This document shows, in pieces, positions 1 through 6,310 of a DNA stretch of 11,317 bases. Location: positions 1 through 11,317 of the forward strand of contig DATJVP010000109.1 in the NCBI GenBank assembly GCA_035581425.1. The letters are read 5' to 3'. Position numbers and translations under genes: made by a program. Under the pieces are notes generated by a model. That model was given only the letters and a program-made list of their open reading frames with translations, made no database searches and was not told the DNA's origin. This stretch comes from DASZHJ01 sp035581425. Its GTDB lineage: Bacteria > Pseudomonadota > Alphaproteobacteria > ATCC43930 > CGMCC-115725. Every line of letters starts with the position of its first letter. The first letter of the stretch is position 1.

Positions 1-165
1 GTTGAGAAGGCGGCCAAGCGGGCGGGAATCGTCGTGCGGGCGCTTAGTCGCACGTATGTCGCCGCCGCCCCCCGGCAGGGATTGTTGCTCGGCTTTAGCG
101 GCTACCCGAAGCAAGTCATTGCACCGGCTGTCATGCGCCTCGCGTCGGTCTTCGCAACCCTGTGA
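1..165 (+). CDS. MocR/PdxR-type GntR-aminotransferase regulator, C-terminal end (partial)
   Basis: The window opens inside a reading frame of 54 codons ending in TGA at 163-165. It carries the closing pattern of MocR-type regulators (a GntR winged-helix domain fused to a class I aminotransferase fold): a segment starting GIVVRALSRTY, then the motif GLLLGFSGYP and a last helix with I..AVMRLASVF. MocR proteins use the aminotransferase-like domain as a PLP- or ligand-sensing module and act as cytosolic transcription regulators. Here only the extreme C-terminus of the fold-type I domain is visible; the DNA-binding domain and PLP lysine lie upstream of the window. The next gene is on the same strand 178 bp downstream, so it may be a target, but MocR regulators more often act on divergent genes. 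A class I aminotransferase without the GntR domain cannot be excluded, though the LLLGF.G.P pattern favours MocR. Confidence 0.72.
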   Translation, partial: VEKAAKRAGIVVRALSRTYVAAAPRQGLLLGFSGYPKQVIAPAVMRLASVFATL

Positions 166-207
166 AGGCTGCTTGGTCAAGGCAAGTCACTCAGGAAAAA
201 GTGGTAT

Positions 208-220
208 GCCTCGTTGAGGC
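208..220 (+). terminator. short hairpin after the regulator gene, possible weak terminator
   Basis: A perfect 5-bp stem with a 3-base loop (GCCTC-GTT-GAGGC) lies 43 bp after the regulator stop. The downstream bases contain only a short T run, so it is at best a weak intrinsic terminator. The rest of the 166-343 gap shows no RNA gene or clear promoter. Confidence 0.2.
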
Positions 221-343
221 TAAGTGGGTCTTTCGAGACGCTGCAGAAGGCGGCTAGGAACGAGTTCGAACCGAACGACCCGCCTCGGGGCGTACGGTCC
301 GCCGCAAGAGCAAACCCTGAACCACAGAACGGAACAATTCGTT

Positions 344-1177
344 ATGCCTGTCACTCAACTCGACAAGGGCAATTCTTTCCGCGCGCTCCATCAAGGGACG
401 CGCGCGTTCGTCATCGCCAACGCCTGGGATGCCGGAGCGGCGCGCGTTCTGGCGGGCCTCGGCTTTGCGGCGCTCGCCACCTCCAGCTACGCGACCGCCG
501 GCGCATACGGCACGCGCGACGGCAGGATCACCCGCGACCAGGTGCTCGCGCACGCGCGCGCCATCGTTGACGCGACCGATCTTCCGGTCTCGGTGGATCT
601 CGAAAGCGGCTTCGGCGCCACCGCGAATGACGTGGCCGAGACCTATCGCCACGCCGCAGCCGTAGGCGTCGTCGGAGCGACGATCGAGGACCTCACGCCC
701 ACACGCCGAAAGGACAAGCCGCTGTTCGACATCGGCGAGGCGACCGAGCGCGTCGCCGCCGCCGTGGCAGCGACGCGCAAGCTCGGGTTTCCGTTCATGC
801 TCACCGCGCGCGCCGAAGGCTTCCGGTACGGCAACACCGATCTCGACGACGCGATCAAGCGCCTGCAGGCCTACGAGAAGGCGGGCGCGGACGTGCTGAT
901 GGCGCCGGGCTTGCCGGACCTCGCGTCCGTGAAGGCGGTGTGCGCCGCGATTGCGAAGCCGTTCAATTTCATGGCCGGTATTCCGGGCCTGTCGTTCACC
1001 GTTGCCGAGCTGGAAGCGGCTGGCGTGCGTCGCATCAGCCTCGCCGGGTCGCTCTATCGCGCCGCGATGGGCGGGCTCGTATCCGCCGCGCGCGAGCTGA
1101 AGGACAAGGGAACCTTCGGCTACGTCGACACGGCAGCACTGCCGTCGGCGGAGCTAGCCGGATTCATGCGGGGGTAG
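344..1177 (+). CDS. isocitrate lyase/phosphoenolpyruvate mutase family protein
   Basis: A 277-residue cytosolic enzyme of the isocitrate lyase/PEP mutase superfamily (a TIM-barrel with Mg2+ that makes or breaks C-C or P-C bonds in 2-oxo-acid-like substrates). Visible family landmarks are NAWDAGAARVLAGLGF (residues 26-41), the TSSYATAGAYGTRDG loop (47-61, in place of the usual S-x-G loop), the metal-site strand SVDLESGFG (83-91), GATIEDLT (111-118) and LTARAE (153-158). The isocitrate lyase catalytic motif KKCGH is absent, so it is not a glyoxylate-cycle enzyme; methylisocitrate lyase, oxaloacetate decarboxylase or phosphonate-type activity are all possible. Length matches the family. The ATG at 344 is preferred because the family N-terminus begins there; an upstream in-frame start at 224 would add 40 residues of no family character. 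The RBS is weak (a GGAA about 11 bases upstream). It follows the MocR-type gene and precedes transporter genes on the same strand. Confidence 0.85.
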   Translation: MPVTQLDKGNSFRALHQGTRAFVIANAWDAGAARVLAGLGFAALATSSYATAGAYGTRDGRITRDQVLAHARAIVDATDLPVSVDLESGFGATANDVAETYRHAAAVGVVGATIEDLTPTRRKDKPLFDIGEATERVAAAVAATRKLGFPFMLTARAEGFRYGNTDLDDAIKRLQAYEKAGADVLMAPGLPDLASVKAVCAAIAKPFNFMAGIPGLSFTVAELEAAGVRRISLAGSLYRAAMGGLVSAARELKDKGTFGYVDTAALPSAELAGFMRG

Positions 1178-1257
1178 TACAAACACAGACCCAACGAGAA
1201 GCTCGCGTCGAGAGATTAGCTATCGATATCGGGTTGGCCGAAGGCGTCGACGTGAAC

Positions 1258-1629
1258 ATGGTGGCGACCGAGTGCGCTCCGAATATTGACGCACTGCTGA
1301 GCCGGAGCGCTGCCTGGCAGCTCGGTCTCGGCTGCTTTCCGGTGTTCGCCAACAGCCTCGCGTACGAACGCCCCGACCCCGCCGCGCTCAGCACCTTCGG
1401 CTGGAGCGCCATCGTCTTCAACATCCTGATCCAACAATGCGCCGGCCATGCCTGCTGGCTCGCAGCGCTACATCGCTTGCCGGCATCGGTCACCGCGGTT
1501 TCGACGATGGTCGTGCCGGTCGGCGGCGTCCTCGTCTCCGCAGCACGGTTGCACGAGCCGCTCGGTCCGTTCCAGATCACGGCGCTGATATGCGTCGTGC
1601 TCGGCGTCGCCCTCGCGGTGCGCTCATGA
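1258..1629 (+). pseudogene. EamA/DMT-family transporter, C-terminal half only
   Basis: The frame ending at TGA 1627-1629 encodes about 123 residues matching the second half of a ten-helix drug/metabolite transporter. It has AAWQLGLGCFPV, four hydrophobic segments, LPASVTAVSTMVVPVGGVL, and the ending LHEPLGPFQITAL...LAVRS. These line up with the last ~105 residues of the next gene (IWQIAIGSVPI, LPASVAAIGTMLVPVIGVV, LREPLGFSQIAAL, LAARS), so it is a paralogue. The first five helices and the first EamA domain are absent, and the frame upstream of 1258 (about 1178-1257) is not transporter-like, marking a deletion scar. ATG 1258 is only the first in-frame ATG. The stop overlaps the next gene's start as ATGA, so the original gene was translationally coupled to it. 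A short expressed half-transporter is possible but less likely than a remnant. Confidence 0.75.
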
Positions 1630-2525
1630 CCGAGGCGGCGCAGCAGAGCGCGGCCTCGCGCGCTGATCCCGCAGGTCTTCTGTTCCTGCTGACCACCTCA
1701 GTCGGCTGGGGACTGAACTGGCCGGTGATGAAGTTTGTCTTCTCGGAATGGCCGCCGCTGTCAGCGCGGGGCTGGGCCGGCGTGATCGGTGCGGCGGCGC
1801 TTGCGCTTTATGCTGTCGCAACCGGCGTCAGCCTGAAGGTGCCTGCGGATCAGTGGCCCCGGCTCATCATCTCGGCGATCCTCAACGTCGCGCTGTGGGT
1901 CGCGGTGATGAGCTATGCGCTGCTCTGGCTGCCAGCGAGCGAGGCCGTCGTCATTGCCTACACTATGCCGGTGTGGACGGCGCTGCTCGCCTGGCCGCTG
2001 CTTGGCGAGCGTTTGACGCTGCTTCGCGTCACAGCGCTTGTCATGGCGTTTGCCGGTGTCGCCTCGTTGTTCGGCGCCGGCGGCATGTCGGCCAACATGG
2101 CGAAATTGCCCGGCGTTTTGCTCGCGTTGATCGGTTCGGTCGGCTTTGCAGTTGGCACGATTCTCCTGAAGCGGTATCCGATTAAACTGCCGGGCGCGAC
2201 ATCGGCAATTTGGCAGATCGCGATCGGCAGTGTGCCCATTGCGCTTGCTGGCACGCTCCTCGAGCATCCGCATGTTGCGGCACTATCACCGGCCGGCTGG
2301 CTCGCGCTCGGCTATATGATCATCGTCGGCCACTGCATCGCCTATGTCACCTGGTTTGGCGCGGTCGAGCGCCTGCCGGCCTCGGTCGCGGCGATCGGCA
2401 CTATGCTGGTGCCAGTGATCGGTGTCGTCGTATCGGCGATTGCGCTGCGTGAGCCGCTTGGATTTTCGCAGATCGCAGCTCTTGTCTTCACTGTCGCCGG
2501 TGTCGCGCTGGCGGCGCGATCATGA
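1626..2525 (+). CDS. EamA-family (DMT) transporter
   Basis: A 299-residue inner-membrane protein with two EamA repeats and about ten predicted helices; the usual length for the family is 280-300. The first helix carries the typical SVGWGLNWPVMKF pattern (about residues 25-37). The first repeat ends near AFAGVASLFG. The second begins at LPGVLLALIGSVGFAVGTILLKR and ends with REPLGFSQIAALVFTVAGVALAARS. DMT proteins export or import small metabolites, amino acids or drugs by secondary transport; the substrate cannot be read from sequence. The ATG lies in an ATGA overlap with the preceding half-transporter, and its own stop overlaps another ATG at 2522, so it sits inside a coupled tandem array of transporters. 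The upstream PEP mutase-like enzyme may be in the same transcript. Confidence 0.9.
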   Translation: MTEAAQQSAASRADPAGLLFLLTTSVGWGLNWPVMKFVFSEWPPLSARGWAGVIGAAALALYAVATGVSLKVPADQWPRLIISAILNVALWVAVMSYALLWLPASEAVVIAYTMPVWTALLAWPLLGERLTLLRVTALVMAFAGVASLFGAGGMSANMAKLPGVLLALIGSVGFAVGTILLKRYPIKLPGATSAIWQIAIGSVPIALAGTLLEHPHVAALSPAGWLALGYMIIVGHCIAYVTWFGAVERLPASVAAIGTMLVPVIGVVVSAIALREPLGFSQIAALVFTVAGVALAARS

Positions 2526-2602
2526 GGACTCCCGACGCAACGCGATCGCCAAATCTCGCTGCGGGCATCGGCTTTGCGCTGGTGACGGCGGTCGACACTT
2601 GA
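2522..2602 (+). pseudogene. N-terminal stub of a third EamA/DMT transporter
   Basis: An ATG in an ATGA overlap with the intact transporter's stop opens a 26-codon frame ending at TGA 2600-2602. Its residues include PNLAAGIGFALVTAV, which reads as the start of the first membrane helix of an EamA transporter, followed at once by DT and the stop. The overlap geometry is the same as at 1626, which argues for a genuine third array member broken after about 24 codons, probably when the polymerase-bearing segment arrived or a deletion occurred. A short chance frame remains possible because only one partial helix is left. Confidence 0.5.
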
Positions 2603-2637
2603 AGGCAAATGCCGACGAGCGAGCGCAAGGAGCCACG

Positions 2638-2670
2638 ATGACGGACGAAAGCAGAGAAGTGAAACATTGA
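2638..2670 (+). CDS. 10-codon ORF with strong ribosome binding site, leader of the polymerase ORF
   Basis: AAGGAG at 2627-2632, five bases before ATG 2638, is one of the best ribosome binding sites in the window. The frame reads MTDESREVKH and stops at TGA 2668-2670, two bases before the ATG of the polymerase-like ORF. It may be a coupling leader for that ORF, which lacks a good RBS of its own, or the start of a gene truncated here. The peptide has no recognisable function. Confidence 0.35.
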   Translation: MTDESREVKH

Positions 2671-2672
2671 CC

Positions 2673-3683
2673 ATGCGCCGTCAATTCGGTGCGATCTCCG
2701 GCCCGGTATACGAATATGATTTGCAGAGCGCCTATCCCGCAGCAATGCTCGATCTTCCGTGTCCGCTGCACACGCGGTGGGAACACCGGCAACACGTGAC
2801 CGAGTTGCCGCAGGGTGAGCTCTACCTTGCAAAGGTGAGTTTTTCGCACCCTGACGGCGGCCTGTGGTGCGGTCTGCCATTTCGGCAAAACCGCTGCTTA
2901 TTCTGGCCGTATGAAGGCACGGGCTGGTACTGGTCGCCCGAGATCGAGGCGGCGCAACGTCACCTTCACGCCGACATCGCTCCTCGCGAGGTATGGATTG
3001 CGCGGCGCGAGTGTAATTGCCGGCCATTCGACTGGATTCAAGATCTTTACAATGAGCGGAAGCGGATTGGCTCCAATACCCGGGGACACCCCCTCAAGCT
3101 CGGGCTCAATTCGCTGTACGGCAAGATGGCCCAACGTGTTGGCCGTGGACCTTACCATGATGCTGCGGCGGCGGGGCTCATTACCGCGATTACCAGAGCG
3201 CGGCTCATAGAGGCTTTGGCCAGCGATCCCGAGTCCATCGTGATGCTAGCAACGGACGCCGTATTCAGCACGCGACCGCTCGCGCTCGACATCGGCGACA
3301 ACCTGGGGCAATGGAAGGAAAACCTCTGGCCCGATTTGTTCATCGCGCAACCGGGTGTCTATTGGTCGCCTACCAATCTACAGAAGTCGGTAAAATCACG
3401 CGGCGCGCCGCGGTCAATCATCGGTCCTGCCGCTCCAAGGTTTCACAAAGTCTTTAATGAGTGGCTCGAACTAATGCGTCGCCCCGAGGCGATGCCGATC
3501 ATGCTCACGGAGCGCCACATTCCTTCGGTCCCCGTCACGGTGCGCGTCTTCTACGGTTGCCGCCTCGCACTCGCTAGGGGAAAATCTTGGCTGGCTGGGA
3601 AACCCACCGCCCCTCTCTCGACATCGCTTGCGCCACACGAGCGGCGCTCAAAGCCTGTGTGGGCCCCCTTCGATGACACGTAG
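2673..3683 (+). CDS. family-B DNA polymerase-like protein, palm/thumb core, probably truncated
   Basis: A 336-residue product with the three family-B polymerase motifs in order. Motif A is YEYDLQSAYP (D16 to P22), motif B is KLGLNSLYGKM (K142, N146, Y149, G150), and motif C is LATDAVFS (T194, D195). A later KSRGAP (241-246) resembles the K-x-R element of the thumb. In motif C the usual DTD is ATD; the retained second Asp is the metal ligand, so activity is not excluded. There is no 3'-5' exonuclease domain: motif A lies only 16 residues from the start, while relatives have several hundred residues before it. The closest fit is small polymerase-like proteins of phage, plasmid or integrative-element origin. 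It starts just after a 10-codon ORF and its last 36 bp overlap the 3' end of the convergent cyclase gene. Third codon positions look less GC-rich than in the genes to the right. It could be a remnant. Confidence 0.68.
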   Translation: MRRQFGAISGPVYEYDLQSAYPAAMLDLPCPLHTRWEHRQHVTELPQGELYLAKVSFSHPDGGLWCGLPFRQNRCLFWPYEGTGWYWSPEIEAAQRHLHADIAPREVWIARRECNCRPFDWIQDLYNERKRIGSNTRGHPLKLGLNSLYGKMAQRVGRGPYHDAAAAGLITAITRARLIEALASDPESIVMLATDAVFSTRPLALDIGDNLGQWKENLWPDLFIAQPGVYWSPTNLQKSVKSRGAPRSIIGPAAPRFHKVFNEWLELMRRPEAMPIMLTERHIPSVPVTVRVFYGCRLALARGKSWLAGKPTAPLSTSLAPHERRSKPVWAPFDDT

Positions 3684-5057
3684 AGCGGGTTGAGTGGCCG
3701 CAAGCGGCACGTTGTAAGCAACAACGGGATGGGTGAGGCCTTTGAGAGCGAGCGGGCCAAGCAGGTCTGTTGCGAGGCTTCCCTTTAGTGCGACGTTGAC
3801 GCGTTGGCTGAGCAAAATTTGGCCATCCTTGGCCTCGGCACAGAGCCGCGCGGCAACATTGCACACGGTTCCGATCGCCGTGTAGCCAGAGCGCTCCGAG
3901 AAGCCGATCTGGCCGAGCGTTGCATAACCCTGAGCGATGCCGGCGCCGAACCCGAGGTCGCGGCCACGCTCATGCCAGGCGGCAATCAGAGAGCTTGCCA
4001 CCTCACGCATTGCCATCGCCATCTTGACCGCACGCGCAGCCGGATCGGGGATTGGCACGGGGTCGTTGAAGAACACCATGATGCCGTCGCCCGAGAACTG
4101 ATCGAGAGTCCCCTCGTGCTGACTGACGAGCGGCCCAAGGGCGCCGTGATACTCGCGCAAGAAGTCGAGCACCTCCTCGGGCTCAGCAGTCTCGGAAAAC
4201 GCGGTGAAGCCACGCAGGTCGCAGAACACAACGACGATCTCGCGGCGATGGCTCTCGAGAATCTTCTCGTCCCCCTGCGAGACAATGAGTTCGGCAAGCT
4301 GTGGTGCGAGAAAGCGTTTCAGTCGCCCAACGCGACCGAGCTCGGCGACCTGCTCGGCGACCCTCGCCTCAAGGCCGCGATTGAGCTCGCCAACCTCTTG
4401 CGTGCGCTGGCGCAGCTCGGTCAAAAGACGAGTGTTCTCGATTGCGATGACCGCCTGGTCAGCAAAGCTGCGCACCAGTTCAATCTGCCTATCGGTGAAG
4501 GGCTCAACTCGCTGCCGCGCCAAACTGAAGGTGCCGATAACCGCTCCTTCACGCATCAACGGCACACCGAGCATAGTTCGTATCTTACCGATCGTGATCA
4601 GCTGGGTGAGTTTATATTCCGGGTCTGACGCAATATCGGCGATGTGCACCGGCCGCGCTTCCGAGACGACGCGCCCGGTTATGGAATCCCGGCCGGCAGT
4701 GAAGACATGCCGGTCGAGGACGGATTCCTTCAGGCGGATGGCATCCGCCATCGTCGTGGATGTCGAGCCCACTGCAGTGACGAAGCGGTATGTATCGCCG
4801 CTGCGCCGGGTCATGAATGCAAGTTCCGCCGCGCAAAGCCGCCCGGCCGTCTGCGACAGCGTATCTAGTACGGGCTGCAGATCGAAGGTCGAACGGCTAA
4901 TCGCCTGCAGCACGTTGCTGGTCGCAGCCTGGTATTCCAGCAATTCCTGCAGTTCGCGGTTGAGCGCAGTTTCCCTCACCAGCGCCTCGTCGCGCTCGCG
5001 CCGCAGGTCGGCGACGTTTTGCGGAGAATCGGCGGCCGCCACTTCGTCGGGCCTCAT
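3648..5057 (-). CDS. GAF-domain class III adenylate/guanylate cyclase
   Basis: A 469-residue cytosolic signalling enzyme: N-terminal coiled coil (about 15-50), a GAF sensor domain (about 60-208, with SITGRVVSEARPVHIADI), a linker coiled coil (about 205-245), and a class III cyclase catalytic domain (about 270-450). Metal aspartates are D280 in VVFCDLRGFTAFSE and D324 in FSGDGIMVFF. The transition-state pair N400/R404 is present in GTVCNVAARLC. The purine-contacting lysine position holds Q320 (DQFSGDG) and its partner is T393 (YTAIG), so substrate choice is uncertain, though cAMP production is the default. No membrane helix or signal peptide is seen, so the GAF domain probably senses a cytosolic ligand. 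ATG 5057 has an AGGGAG about 11 bases upstream. The C-terminus reads naturally to the stop at 3648, which suggests the overlapping polymerase ORF is the intruder. The gene is transcribed alone, with a 557-bp gap upstream. Confidence 0.93.
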   Translation of the reverse strand: MRPDEVAAADSPQNVADLRRERDEALVRETALNRELQELLEYQAATSNVLQAISRSTFDLQPVLDTLSQTAGRLCAAELAFMTRRSGDTYRFVTAVGSTSTTMADAIRLKESVLDRHVFTAGRDSITGRVVSEARPVHIADIASDPEYKLTQLITIGKIRTMLGVPLMREGAVIGTFSLARQRVEPFTDRQIELVRSFADQAVIAIENTRLLTELRQRTQEVGELNRGLEARVAEQVAELGRVGRLKRFLAPQLAELIVSQGDEKILESHRREIVVVFCDLRGFTAFSETAEPEEVLDFLREYHGALGPLVSQHEGTLDQFSGDGIMVFFNDPVPIPDPAARAVKMAMAMREVASSLIAAWHERGRDLGFGAGIAQGYATLGQIGFSERSGYTAIGTVCNVAARLCAEAKDGQILLSQRVNVALKGSLATDLLGPLALKGLTHPVVAYNVPLAATQPALRVIEGGPHRL

Positions 5058-5192
5058 GGTGGAGGTGGCTCCCTATGAAAGGATACCGCTGCTCAATGAG
5101 GGCTTTCAATAGCCCGGGGAATTCAGTGAACCGGAGGGGATCTCCTCCTCGCGCCGGGCCTCGAGCGACACGACCGTGGGGCTCCGCCTCAC

Positions 5193-5372
5193 CTAGTTCG
5201 ATGCACGTTGGGGGGCATGCCAGTCCGAGCACGACAAGCCGCTATCTGCAAGCGCGGTCTGATAATAGGTCGGCGCGGTATTCAGCGTTGCCCGCGTCTC
5301 TGGTGGGTCAACCGCGTCGATTTCGCCGAGCCTGCTGCAGGTCCGTTCACCCCCCGACAGCGGGCATTTTGT
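5193..5372 (-). pseudogene. coding-like frame without start, unknown remnant
   Basis: Upstream of the cyclase, the minus strand has 59 sense codons between stops whose residues look protein-like, for example EIDAVDPPETRATLNTAP followed by TYYQTALADSGLSCSDWH, then a TAG at 5193-5195. It has no ATG or well-placed alternative start. The family is not recognised. It may be a fragment of a displaced gene or an untranslated stretch upstream of the cyclase. Chance is a real possibility given the length. Confidence 0.22.
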
Positions 5373-5432
5373 TCAGACAGTAATCCCGTCGTGCCGAGCA
5401 TGATTCAAGCTCCTAGCAGGGAGGATTGACGC

Positions 5433-5519
5433 ATGTGCCGTGAACTCAGCGACTGCGAATGGAACATCAACAGACCGATGGTTTGGAGACTCGAATTACG
5501 GGTGATGGCGTTGAACTAG
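5433..5519 (+). pseudogene. IS5-type transposase, N-terminal remnant
   Basis: After a GGGAGG at about 5419-5424, ATG 5433 opens a frame whose first 16 residues, MCRELSDCEWNINRPM, match the start of IS5/IS427-group DDE transposases, which begin with L-S/T-D-x-E-W-x-x-I-x-P-L/M. The similarity stops there: the next 12 codons (VWRLELRVMALN) and a TAG are unrelated. The catalytic DDE domain is not found in the following bases, which run into the MarR gene on the other strand. This is a scrap of an insertion sequence left by deletion or recombination. It cannot be active. Confidence 0.55.
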
Positions 5520-5571
5520 TCCAAGATGTTTCTATGAATGGATGGGGACGGACGGGCATGCTCCCTGGGGG

Positions 5572-5597
5572 GGCCGGGCTTGTCCCAACCATCCACG
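5572..5597. repeat. degenerate REP-like palindromic element
   Basis: GGCCGGG-CTTGT-CCCAACC followed by ATCCACG resembles the palindrome with CTTGT loop and GGCCATCCACG tail often scattered between genes in alphaproteobacteria such as Bradyrhizobium (recalled from general knowledge). Two C-to-A changes in the right arm weaken the stem. A second arm-like GGATGGGGAC at about 5540-5549 pairs imperfectly with GTCCCAACCATCC at 5582-5594. It sits 18 bp beyond the 3' end of the MarR gene. Confidence 0.4.
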
Positions 5598-5614
5598 AAG
5601 ACGCTCCCAGCTCG

Positions 5615-6181
5615 CTAGCCCTGTGCGCGCCGCTCGCCGATACGCTGCCGCGGGCGGGCGGGAGGGCCGGCTTGGATCTGTCGGCTCCCGCTCAGTCGAT
5701 CGACGAGCTGCCGCAGCAATGTTCTGAGCTGCCGGATGTTGGCCTCGCCTTCCTCGCTGACGACGGCGCTCTCTTGCGCGCGCGCGTCGGCGAGCAAGGG
5801 GGTGGCGGTCTCGCGGCCGCGCTCCGTGAGCAGCACAAGGGTCCGACGCCGATCTTGATCCGGCGTACGCCGCTGGACCAACCCCGCGCGCTCCATGCGG
5901 TCGACGGCCTTGGTGAGGGTCGGTTGCTTCGTCAGCACGCGATGCGCCAGCTCAGACATGGTAAGGCCGTCCTGATGCGCGAGGACCATCAGAACGCGCC
6001 ATTCGATCACCCCGATACGCCGCCACCGCGCGGCGGCGTAAAGCCGTTCGGTCATGAGATGGTCCGCCAGCGCCAGCAGATCGGAAATCCTGTCCTCGAG
6101 GAAGGGGCGGCTATGGCCGTTGCCGGTGACCTCGAGGGCTCTTCCGTTCTTGATCATCATGTTCATTGGCTGCACACGCAT
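5615..6181 (-). CDS. MarR-family transcriptional regulator
   Basis: A 188-residue winged-helix regulator. The MarR core spans about residues 30-162. The recognition region is GLTMSELAHRVLTKQPTLTKAVDRM (72-96, shown as GLTMSELAHRVL then TKQPTLTKAVDRM), and the wing carries PDQDRRRTLVLLTERGRE (107-124) with the typical D-x-R-R. Such dimers repress genes for efflux, aromatic-compound metabolism or stress and release DNA on ligand binding. The start is uncertain: ATG 6181 is chosen, but 6166 or the 6160/6157 ATGs are possible, and a GTG at 6229 would add an atypical leader. No strong RBS marks any of them. The basic C-terminal tail (about 165-188) goes beyond the family core. It is divergent from the DUF423 gene, with about 130 bp between them, so it may regulate that gene and itself. 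Confidence 0.88.
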   Translation of the reverse strand: MRVQPMNMMIKNGRALEVTGNGHSRPFLEDRISDLLALADHLMTERLYAAARWRRIGVIEWRVLMVLAHQDGLTMSELAHRVLTKQPTLTKAVDRMERAGLVQRRTPDQDRRRTLVLLTERGRETATPLLADARAQESAVVSEEGEANIRQLRTLLRQLVDRLSGSRQIQAGPPARPRQRIGERRAQG

Positions 6182-6247
6182 GGTTAGAATACCGGCGAAT
6201 GAGGCCCGATGCACGCGAATTCCTACCACTCAAGAGGTAATATGTTT

Positions 6248-6279
6248 CTCGTGCTTAGACCCTAAAGACTTAAGACGAG
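6248..6279. promoter_or_regulatory. imperfect inverted repeat in the MarR/DUF423 divergent region, candidate operator
   Basis: CTCGTGCTTAG (6248-6258) and CTTAAGACGAG (6269-6279) form an imperfect inverted repeat separated by ten bases in the AT-richer 6182-6310 intergenic stretch. MarR dimers bind such palindromes near their own promoters. The match is inexact and no -35/-10 pair is convincing, so this is a suggestion only. Confidence 0.25.
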
Positions 6280-6310
6280 CCAATGGCGCGTTTGGTTCAA
6301 TGCGGTGGTC

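Noticed and set aside
235..300. GAGTTCGAACC resembling the T-loop of a tRNA
   Set aside because: The flanking bases do not pair as a T-stem and no acceptor or anticodon arm can be built.
254..652. Minus-strand frame of 132 codons opposite the PEP mutase-like gene
   Set aside because: It is antisense to a gene with clear family motifs and is rich in Arg/Ala/Gly, as GC-rich shadow frames are.
1246..2596. GTCGAC occurs near both scars of the transporter array (1246-1251 and 2591-2596)
   Set aside because: This 6-mer recurs at many other places in the window, as expected at this GC content, so it is not evidence of a shared recombination site.
3804..4628. Plus-strand frame of 274 codons opposite the cyclase
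   Set aside because: The minus strand has intact GAF and cyclase motifs along the whole stretch; the plus frame is a mirror artefact.
5459..6187. Plus-strand frame of 242 codons over the MarR gene
   Set aside because: The opposite strand carries a complete MarR winged helix; this frame shows no family pattern.
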